Below are positions 1 to 5,225 of a stretch of DNA of 5,225 nt, piece by piece. The stretch covers positions 1-5,225 of the forward strand of contig JALZUF010000185.1 in NCBI GenBank assembly GCA_023301785.1. The letters are read 5' to 3'. The position numbers and the translations under genes are program-made. The notes beneath the pieces are model-generated. The model had not been told where the DNA came from, made no database searches, and saw nothing but the letters and a program-made list of their open reading frames with translations. The stretch is from Alphaproteobacteria bacterium. GTDB lineage: Bacteria; Pseudomonadota; Alphaproteobacteria; Micavibrionales; Micavibrionaceae. Numbering within the stretch: position 1 is the stretch's first letter; the number at the start of each line of letters is the position of its first letter.

Positions 1-47
1 AATAGAGATTTTCATTTCTCGTTACATTTATCTATTGGATTTCATTC

Positions 48-695
48 ATGAAAAAAATAATTTATAGCGCTTCATTATCAATTTTATTGGCGGGGTGTAG
101 CTCTATCGCTGATGGGCAGAGTGACTTGGTAACGTTCAAAACACCGGGGGCAGAAAATGCGCGCTGTATCATGGAAAATGATGATTATAAATACGTGGCC
201 TATACGGATCAAACAATTCGCGTTCAAAAGTCACCAAATGACATGGTTGTGACATGTCAGGCACCGGGCAATCGTGAGAGATCTGTACTCGTAAAGCGTG
301 AGATTAATGGCTGGGTTGTTGGCAATATTGTGACGGGTATCGTTCCTGGTATGGCTTATGATTATTTTGGCCGCGGGGCATTTAACTACCCTGATAGTAT
401 CGTTGTTGATTTTATTGGCGAGCCTATCAAACCTTATGATCTTCCAGAATATGCGGCGCAGGACTTGGCGAACAAAAATCATGTTGGTATCACTGAATAT
501 CAAGGCCCTGGTGTTGTAATATCAGAACAAAATAAAGGAGCGGTTGTACCACTTCAGAAGAAAACAAATTTATTTAATAATTTTGAGCCACAGGCGGGTG
601 GAAAGGCGTCTTCAAATTATAGTTCTTCATCTGCACCTGCGTATTCATCAGGATTGCCAGCGGTTTCGTATGATCCAATGGAAGAAGATAAATAA
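48..695 (+). CDS. Predicted outer-membrane lipoprotein of unknown function
   Basis: The 215-residue product starts with a basic, hydrophobic signal peptide (MKKIIYSASL) ending in the lipobox L14-A15-G16-C17. It should be cleaved before Cys17 and lipidated there; Ser18-Ser19 follow, and with no Asp at +2 the Lol rule favours the outer membrane. The mature part has a compact domain at about residues 33-125 with two more cysteines, C40 and C70, which could form a disulfide. The glycine-rich stretch around 87-117 (GNIVTGIVPG, then AYDYFGRG) leads to a YPDSIVVDF strand. This layout resembles small beta-rich envelope proteins common in proteobacteria, but I cannot name the family. The tail, about residues 186-206, is Ser/Ala/Tyr-rich and probably disordered. 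The start is supported by the signal peptide and by a GGA at 37-39, eight bases before ATG. It stands alone on this strand and converges on the NlpC/P60 gene. The gene is real with high confidence; its function is unknown. Confidence 0.9.
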   Translation: MKKIIYSASLSILLAGCSSIADGQSDLVTFKTPGAENARCIMENDDYKYVAYTDQTIRVQKSPNDMVVTCQAPGNRERSVLVKREINGWVVGNIVTGIVPGMAYDYFGRGAFNYPDSIVVDFIGEPIKPYDLPEYAAQDLANKNHVGITEYQGPGVVISEQNKGAVVPLQKKTNLFNNFEPQAGGKASSNYSSSSAPAYSSGLPAVSYDPMEEDK

Positions 696-696
696 C

Positions 697-1449
697 TTAT
701 AATCGTGCGATGTGTGTAATTCCGCCTTCATAGGCTTTTTCAACATCTGATAGTTTTTCGATGACTGTTGTCATGTGACGCGCCGTCGCGTTTAACAAAT
801 ATTCATCATCCATCATAATGCCAACGTGGCCTTTAAAGAAAACAACGTCATTGCGTTGAATATCTTTTAACTCAACTTTAGTGCCAAAGCTTCCTTCTTG
901 GTTGCAAGAATTACGAACGGGGCAAGCGTTTCCGTGAGCTAAAATACATTGTTGTACTATGCCGGAGCAATCAATACCAAACGTGGAGCGGCCACCAAAT
1001 AAATATGGTGTGTTGAGATAAATGGTTGCGGTTTGTGCCAAGTCTTCTGGCATTTTAAAATTATTAATTTCTGTGATGTGGTCTTCAAAAACCCAACTTC
1101 CATCGTCGATAAAACGAAAACCATTTTCAGATTTTTCTTCTACGTTCAGGCGTGACATAAAACTCAACGATAATAAAGGGCGCGATTTAAAAGATGGCAC
1201 AGGATAAAGGTGCGTCGCACGTGCCTTAACAATATAATTTGTGGCGGCAGTATCCCTTACCAGTTGATCGCGTTCAACGTAGCCTTTGTAACCATCAAGA
1301 AAGCTTTGACCATAAACGTAAGCCCCATGAGATTCATAAACATCAAATTGTTCACCATAAATAAGCTGGGAATCCTTTTGGCTTATGATGTCTGGTTCGG
1401 CAGGTTCGCCTAAGATATCAGCAGTGGGTGTGATGACGGTAAGGCGCAT
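697..1449 (-). CDS. NlpC/P60 (C40) family cysteine peptidase with SH3b-like domains
   Basis: The product is 250 residues. Residues about 27-64 (YGEQFDVYES to YKGYVERDQL) and about 71-126 look like two bacterial SH3 modules, which in this family bind or position the substrate. The NlpC/P60 domain follows at about 135-250. It has FGIDCSG with the nucleophile Cys161 and GHVGIMM with His208. The third catalytic position, 12 residues after that His, is Asn220 in LLNATARHM, where His is more usual. Family members typically cleave peptides containing gamma-D-Glu-diaminopimelate in murein or murein fragments. There is no signal peptide (MRLTVITPTAD), so it is probably cytoplasmic and would act on imported peptides rather than on the intact wall; this is inference. 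Its ATG overlaps the aminopeptidase stop by one base (TAATG), and an AGGG (1463-1466) lies 13 bases upstream, so translation is probably coupled. It is the last gene of the minus-strand cluster. The family call is secure; the substrate is not. Confidence 0.93.
   Translation of the reverse strand: MRLTVITPTADILGEPAEPDIISQKDSQLIYGEQFDVYESHGAYVYGQSFLDGYKGYVERDQLVRDTAATNYIVKARATHLYPVPSFKSRPLLSLSFMSRLNVEEKSENGFRFIDDGSWVFEDHITEINNFKMPEDLAQTATIYLNTPYLFGGRSTFGIDCSGIVQQCILAHGNACPVRNSCNQEGSFGTKVELKDIQRNDVVFFKGHVGIMMDDEYLLNATARHMTTVIEKLSDVEKAYEGGITHIARL
724..740 (+). terminator. Weak candidate intrinsic terminator for the lipoprotein gene
   Basis: GCCT (724-727) and AGGC (732-735) can pair around a TCAT loop and are followed directly by five T (736-740). 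The hairpin sits 28 bases after the lipoprotein stop and inside the antisense 3' end of the NlpC/P60 gene. The stem is only four base pairs and does not extend, so it is a weak terminator at best and could be a coincidence of coding sequence. It is the only hairpin-plus-T-tract I found at this convergent junction. Confidence 0.22.
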
Positions 1450-2873
1450 TATTGATATCTATCCCTAATGAAGTCTGCAATGGCGCGCATGCCTGTATCG
1501 GCGCCGCCTTTAGGGCGGCCTGCTTTACCGTTTTGCTCCCATGCGAAACAATCAAGGTGGATCCAATCTGTTTCTTCTTTTGTGATAAAACGTTGTAGGA
1601 AGAGAGCGGCTTCGATATGCCCTGCGCGGCCTGTTCCTTCATTCCTGATATTGGAGACGTCGCCATTTAGGTTCGCATCGTAGCCTTCCCATAGTGGGAA
1701 AGGCCAACAAGGATCGTCACTGCCTTTACTAGAATGGCGAAGATCATCAAGGATATTGTCGTCGTTTGAAAAGAAGGCAGGGAGGTCATATCCTGCTGCA
1801 ACGCGCGCTGCGCCTGTTAGGGTTGCAAAGTCTATAAGCAAGTCTGGTTTTTCTTCACAAGCATATGTTAAGGCATCGGCCAACACCAAGCGGCCTTCGG
1901 CATCTGTGTCGCATATTTCAACTGTAATGCCTTTACGCGTAGGTAAAATATCACCAGGGCGATACGCGTTACCCGCTACGGCATTTTCAGCGATAGGTAA
2001 TAGAACTCGTAATTGAATTGGTAAGTTCAACGCCATGATCTTATAAGCAACACCAAGCGCGTGCGCCGCGCCACCCATGTCTTTTTTCATGTCACGCATA
2101 AACTGACCAGGCTTAAGGTTTAGGCCACCTGTATCATACACAATACCTTTACCAACGATGGTAACTTTAGGGTGTTTTTTCTTACCCCATTTGATGTCAA
2201 CCAATTGAGGTTCACGCGGGCTGGCTTTACCAACGGTATAAATAAGCGGGAAGTTTTTTGATAAAAGCTTATCGCCTTTAATGATTTTACAATCCGCTTT
2301 AAATTTCTTTGCAACGTCTTTTGCAACATCGGCAAGCTCGTCTGTGCCAAGATCATTAGGGGGTGTGTTGACTAAGTTCCTTAAAAGATAAACAGCTTCT
2401 ATTGTCGCGGTGACTTCTTTTGTGTTGGTATTCTTCGGCCATAGTAGAGAAGGGTTGGTTTTTTCATTCTTTTTATAGTTATCAAAAATATAAGCACCCA
2501 ATCCCCAGCCAATGCAAATATCGTTAGCAACATCTTCTTCATGCGAACTGACGACTTCGAAACAGTGGCTATTGATGAACTCAGTTGAGTATGTTTTTTG
2601 AATATACTGAAATAGGGTCGCTGTATCTAAATAATAAGAAGGCTGGGCTATGCCAAAAAGGATCGTTTCGGGAGCGCCTGATTTGTCATGGATAACGGCA
2701 ATTTGTTTTGCTTTTGCTTCAAAGCCATAAGATTTCACTTGTGATTGAAGGCTATCTTTTTGCTTTTTAATCCATTTGGGAAAATCATTTTTATCAATAG
2801 CAATGATGGCTATTTTATCTTTTTTAGATGATTTGGCGAAAGGATTTGGAAATTTTAATATGTGTTTTGTCAT
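1449..2873 (-). CDS. M17 leucyl aminopeptidase family protein
   Basis: This 474-residue enzyme should remove N-terminal amino acids from peptides using two metal ions, usually Zn or Mn, in the cytoplasm. The N-terminal part (about 1-155) is the divergent regulatory/macro-like domain, and the catalytic domain runs from about 160 to 474. By spacing and motif, the metal ligands are Lys242 and Asp247 (GKGIVYDTGG), Asp265 (KKDMGGAA), and Asp324 and Glu326 in the signature DTDAEGRL. The catalytic Lys254 and Arg328 are also present, so the site is complete. The first signature residue is Asp rather than the common Asn. The length is slightly below E. coli PepA. It looks like the alphaproteobacterial branch usually annotated only as leucyl aminopeptidase family, so I give no symbol. 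No start codon lies between the upstream in-frame SDR stop and this ATG. AGGA abuts the ATG directly, too close for normal Shine-Dalgarno pairing, so coupling to the SDR is likely. It overlaps the NlpC/P60 start by one base. Confidence 0.95.
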   Translation of the reverse strand: MTKHILKFPNPFAKSSKKDKIAIIAIDKNDFPKWIKKQKDSLQSQVKSYGFEAKAKQIAVIHDKSGAPETILFGIAQPSYYLDTATLFQYIQKTYSTEFINSHCFEVVSSHEEDVANDICIGWGLGAYIFDNYKKNEKTNPSLLWPKNTNTKEVTATIEAVYLLRNLVNTPPNDLGTDELADVAKDVAKKFKADCKIIKGDKLLSKNFPLIYTVGKASPREPQLVDIKWGKKKHPKVTIVGKGIVYDTGGLNLKPGQFMRDMKKDMGGAAHALGVAYKIMALNLPIQLRVLLPIAENAVAGNAYRPGDILPTRKGITVEICDTDAEGRLVLADALTYACEEKPDLLIDFATLTGAARVAAGYDLPAFFSNDDNILDDLRHSSKGSDDPCWPFPLWEGYDANLNGDVSNIRNEGTGRAGHIEAALFLQRFITKEETDWIHLDCFAWEQNGKAGRPKGGADTGMRAIADFIRDRYQ

Positions 2874-2888
2874 TCCTAAATAATAGTC

Positions 2889-3686
2889 TTATTTGCCAGA
2901 TTGAACAGCCCTGTTTTCAATTTCTTTCATCATTTTCTTTGTAATTTTAAAATATAGCCAATGCGGTAATAGGCGTAAGAATTTCATAATAAAAGTAAAC
3001 TTTTTCGGAAAATGAATTTCATAGGAATTAGACAGTAAGCCTTCCGCTAGTGCCTTTGCTGCTTCATCTGGTTTTATGACCATGGGCATCTCAAAATCAT
3101 TCATGTCTGTCATTGGCGTTTCAACAAAACCTGGGCTGATTAATCGCACATCAATGCCTGGCTCTTCGACATATAGGCTTTCAGTAAAATTCATAATGGC
3201 TGCTTTTGTCGCGCTGTAAGGTTGTCCTTTAGGTAAGCCTTTATAACCTGCAACACTACCTGTGAAAGCGAGCTGTCCGCCATTTTGTTTTTTGAGTAAT
3301 GGTATCATTATATGTGAGAGGTTTAAGGCTCCCTTAATGTTTACATCAATGATTTTATGTGCGGTTTCTATATCCATATCTTGGATCAGTTTTGGATCGT
3401 AGGTTCCTGCCAGTAATATTGTGCTATCGATCCTATTTACCTCGGATTGTATTTTATTGGCAGTTTGTTTAAAGGCTTCTAGATCTGTGACATCAAAGGC
3501 TTCAAATAGATGGTCATTCTGACGATTGTCTAGATTGTTGCAAATAGATTGGAGCTTGTCCTCGCGCCTCGCAGAGATGATGACACGTGCGCCTTTTGCT
3601 GCAAGATGTTTTGCTAATGCTTCTCCGATGCCTGAGCTTGCGCCGATAATCCAAATAGTTTTACTTCTTAGTGTGGTCATACCCAT
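2889..3686 (-). CDS. Classical short-chain dehydrogenase/reductase (SDR)
   Basis: The 265-residue product is an NAD(P)-dependent oxidoreductase with a single Rossmann fold. The nucleotide-binding glycine motif is GASSGIG at 15-21, preceded by Ile14 where Thr is usual. Arg40-Arg41 after the second strand suggests a preference for NADPH. Asp65-Val66 is the adenine contact, and the NAG motif reads LAG at 92-94. The full catalytic tetrad is visible: Asn116 (DVNIKGA), Ser144 (TGSVAG), and Tyr157 and Lys161 (YSATK). SPGFVETP at 184-191 follows. After the fold, the C-terminal 40 or so residues are rich in Lys, Phe, Leu and Trp (FPKKFTFIMKFLRLLPHWLY), which may attach to a membrane or bind a lipid-like substrate. 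The substrate cannot be read from the sequence. ATG at 3686 is preferred over ATG at 3680 because GAAAGGT lies 11 rather than 17 bases upstream. It starts 28 bases after the MATE stop and ends 15 bases before the aminopeptidase, so it is probably an internal operon gene. Confidence 0.94.
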   Translation of the reverse strand: MGMTTLRSKTIWIIGASSGIGEALAKHLAAKGARVIISARREDKLQSICNNLDNRQNDHLFEAFDVTDLEAFKQTANKIQSEVNRIDSTILLAGTYDPKLIQDMDIETAHKIIDVNIKGALNLSHIMIPLLKKQNGGQLAFTGSVAGYKGLPKGQPYSATKAAIMNFTESLYVEEPGIDVRLISPGFVETPMTDMNDFEMPMVIKPDEAAKALAEGLLSNSYEIHFPKKFTFIMKFLRLLPHWLYFKITKKMMKEIENRAVQSGK

Positions 3687-3696
3687 TAAACGAATT

Positions 3697-3703
3697 ACCT
3701 TTC
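3697..3703 (-). promoter_or_regulatory. Ribosome binding site of the SDR gene
   Basis: The minus strand reads GAAAGGT here, in the short gap between the MATE stop and the SDR gene. The spacing from the GG to ATG at 3686 is 11 bases, and to the alternative in-frame ATG at 3680 it is 17. The site therefore supports the longer product beginning MGMTTLRSK. It is the clearest Shine-Dalgarno-like site among the minus-strand genes. Confidence 0.55.
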
Positions 3704-3714
3704 ACAAAAGTTCC

Positions 3715-5073
3715 CTAAAGTTTTTTCATTTTATGTATGGCAGTAAAGGCAATGATAATACCTGAAGCCACATTGGCGAGCGCAATCGCAATAAAGACAG
3801 CTTGTGGTTCATCAAAAAACTGTATGGCCGCCCAGCTTAGTGGGACATAAAATATGGCGGAACGTATTAAGTAGAATATAAGTCCAAGAATTGGCTTATC
3901 AATAGCGTTATAACACCCCGCCGCCGCGATGGTGATGCCGTAACCCCAAAGTGTGATAGGTACAATCATAAGGTAGAGAATGATGATTTCTTGAACTTGT
4001 TTATCATCGCTAAATAATGGAGCAATGTATTTAGCGGTAAAAAAGAAAATAATAGCAATGAGCGTTGACCATATAAGGTCTGCAATAAAGGAAATTTTTT
4101 GCGCCTTAATTGCGCGATCTTTTTTGCCTGCGCCCCAGTTTTGCCCTGCAACAGGGCCAATGGCGGCAGATAAAGCGAACATTACAATGGAAAAGAGAGC
4201 CTCAATACGTGTTGCCGCACCAAACGCCGCAACTGTAGCATCGCCATAAGTTGCAACAAAACCCGTAACGATACCAACGCAGAATGGATTTACGGCATTG
4301 CCAAAACCTGCGGGTAGGGCAATCTTTAGAACTTCCTTCCATGATTTCACAGTGTCATTAAAAGATGGAATTTCAAACAAAACCATTTTTTCACGAACGA
4401 TTAAAATATAGAGAGAAAATATAAAGGTGATGAAATAAGCAATAGCTGTTGCTATAGCTGCACCCTCAATATCAAGCGCGGGAAATATACCGTAACCAAA
4501 TATAAACATGGGTGTGAGTCCAATATTTATAACGGCACTTCCGATCATAATTAGGCTTGGCCATAGGGAGTCGCCTGTTGAACGGATGAGACCATTTACC
4601 ACCATAGGGATTACTAAGAAGGGCATTGATAAATACCATATACGCATATAACGACCAACCATATCGAGCGTCTCTCCTTTTGCGCCAAGGATGGAGAAGA
4701 GGGGATTGATTGTGAAATATCCAATCGCACAGATTATTAAAACAATCAAAGATGATAGGATGAGGCTGTCTGTTGAGGCACGGCAAACTTTAAGCATATC
4801 TTTTGCGCCCATTGCACGTGACACGATTGAGGCGGCACCCGCACTTATACCTATGGCAATGCTTGAGATTGTCATGGTCACAGGGAATGTAAAAGAAAGT
4901 GCGGCAAGGGGCTTCGTGCCCAATTTGCCAACGAAGTAAGTATCAACAATTGAAATACTCATGACGGCAACAATGCCAAACACCATAGGCATGGAAAGAT
5001 TGTAGAGCTTTAGCCATACAGGACCTTGGGTTAAATCGCGACTGTCATTTTTTGATTTTGTTTTATCGCTCAT
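3715..5073 (-). CDS. MATE family multidrug/metabolite efflux transporter
   Basis: The 452-residue membrane protein has about twelve hydrophobic helices, roughly at 27-47, 57-80, 103-123, 142-162, 174-196, 206-226, 249-272, 280-305, 328-348, 362-385, 396-416 and 426-446. This is the usual MATE count and length. Family marks include Pro29 in helix 1, Asp44 in DTYFVGKLG, IVSRAMGA (83-90), RSTGDSLWP (164-172), EGAAIAT (203-209), and in the second half RIEA (289-292) and GQNWGAG (310-316), matching the two-fold internal repeat. MATE proteins sit in the inner membrane and exchange H+ or Na+ for cationic drugs, dyes or metabolites; neither the coupling ion nor the substrate can be told here. The next methionine is residue 28, inside helix 1, so the first ATG is the likely start despite a poor upstream site (only an AAAG nearby). 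The start lies 48 bases after a tRNA-Ser gene on the same strand, and SDR, aminopeptidase and NlpC/P60 genes follow. Confidence 0.95.
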   Translation of the reverse strand: MSDKTKSKNDSRDLTQGPVWLKLYNLSMPMVFGIVAVMSISIVDTYFVGKLGTKPLAALSFTFPVTMTISSIAIGISAGAASIVSRAMGAKDMLKVCRASTDSLILSSLIVLIICAIGYFTINPLFSILGAKGETLDMVGRYMRIWYLSMPFLVIPMVVNGLIRSTGDSLWPSLIMIGSAVINIGLTPMFIFGYGIFPALDIEGAAIATAIAYFITFIFSLYILIVREKMVLFEIPSFNDTVKSWKEVLKIALPAGFGNAVNPFCVGIVTGFVATYGDATVAAFGAATRIEALFSIVMFALSAAIGPVAGQNWGAGKKDRAIKAQKISFIADLIWSTLIAIIFFFTAKYIAPLFSDDKQVQEIIILYLMIVPITLWGYGITIAAAGCYNAIDKPILGLIFYLIRSAIFYVPLSWAAIQFFDEPQAVFIAIALANVASGIIIAFTAIHKMKKL

Positions 5074-5121
5074 TTTTTATGCTTTGATGTTTATTTACGC
5101 ATAGAGCGATGAGGGTTTTAA

Positions 5122-5214
5122 TGGCGGACACGGAGAGATTCGAACTCTCGAAGAGGCTATAAACCCCTTACTCCCTTAGCAGGGGAGCGCCTTCAGCCAC
5201 TCGGCCACGTATCC
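5122..5214 (-). tRNA. tRNA-Ser(GCU)
   Basis: This 93-base class II tRNA folds completely. Acceptor GGATACG (5214-5208) pairs with CGTGTCC, including one G-U pair, followed by discriminator G and an encoded CCA (5124-5122). U8-G9 precede a D arm with GCC/GGC. The anticodon stem is CTCCC/GGGAG and the loop CTGCTAA, giving anticodon GCU (5180-5178), which reads the serine codons AGC and AGU. The long variable arm AAGGGG/CCTCTT (six pairs, one G-U) with loop TTTATAG, and the discriminator G, are serine identity marks. The T arm is GAGAG-TTCGAAT-CTCTC. Its promoter lies beyond the right edge. No strong terminator is seen before the MATE gene 48 bases downstream. Confidence 0.97.
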
Positions 5215-5225
5215 GCATTAAAAAA

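Noticed and set aside
1..47. Promoter for the lipoprotein gene
   Set aside because: TACATT at 23-28 is a passable -10, but the -35 would fall at or beyond the window edge, so it cannot be judged.
231..503. Minus-strand reading frame of 90 codons opposite the lipoprotein gene
   Set aside because: The opposite strand encodes a lipoprotein with a proper signal peptide; this frame shows no domain or start signal.
1418..1666. Minus-strand reading frame of 82 codons spanning the aminopeptidase/NlpC junction
   Set aside because: It lies in another frame over the 3' end of the aminopeptidase gene, whose C-terminal part is well conserved, and it has no recognisable features of its own.
3687..3714. 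Terminator between the MATE and SDR genes
   Set aside because: Only a four-pair CTTT/AAAG hairpin without a following T-tract can form in this short gap, so operon read-through is more likely.
4472..4786. Minus-strand reading frame of 104 codons inside the MATE gene
   Set aside because: It is fully inside a clear MATE transporter gene in another frame and its Cys/His/Trp/Tyr-rich composition is typical of a shifted frame.
5074..5121. Possible promoter TTAAAA, 17-base spacer, GTAAAT before the MATE gene
   Set aside because: The -10 hexamer matches only three of six consensus bases, and such matches are expected by chance in AT-rich DNA.
5122..5214. tRNA-Ser as an integration site for a mobile element
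   Set aside because: No integrase, repeated tRNA 3' end or foreign-looking genes are seen; ordinary metabolic and transport genes follow directly.

Overview
This 5.2 kb window looks like ordinary chromosomal DNA from a low-to-moderate GC Gram-negative bacterium. An alphaproteobacterium is the best guess. The reasons are the outer-membrane-type lipoprotein signal, the tRNA-Ser(GCU) with an encoded CCA end, and above all the adjacent pair of an M17 leucyl-aminopeptidase-family gene and an SH3b-NlpC/P60 gene, an arrangement I associate with alphaproteobacteria. The placement is an inference; no rRNA or other phylogenetic marker is present.

Layout: at the left, a plus-strand gene (48-695) encodes a 215-residue lipoprotein of unknown function. 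It meets the rest of the window tail to tail, with a single base between the two stop codons. Everything to the right is on the minus strand. In transcription order this is tRNA-Ser(GCU) (5214-5122), a MATE-family efflux transporter (5073-3715), a short-chain dehydrogenase/reductase (3686-2889), an M17 aminopeptidase (2873-1449) and an NlpC/P60 cysteine peptidase (1449-697).

The four minus-strand protein genes are packed like an operon, with gaps of 28 and 15 bases and then a one-base TAATG overlap. The MATE start lies 48 bases after the tRNA CCA, with no convincing terminator or promoter between them. A read-through transcript from the tRNA promoter, which lies outside the window, is therefore possible.

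The aminopeptidase and the NlpC/P60 enzyme are the most plausible functional pair. Both lack a signal peptide, all M17 metal ligands are present, and the NlpC/P60 enzyme has two SH3b-like segments before its catalytic domain. This would fit cytoplasmic breakdown of cell-wall-derived or other peptides. The SDR and the MATE pump have no obvious link to that activity. No gene-free stretch longer than 300 bases, mobile element, CRISPR array or phage gene was seen. I found no clearly new system; the findings are modest observations about active-site variation, gene coupling and an uncharacterised lipoprotein.
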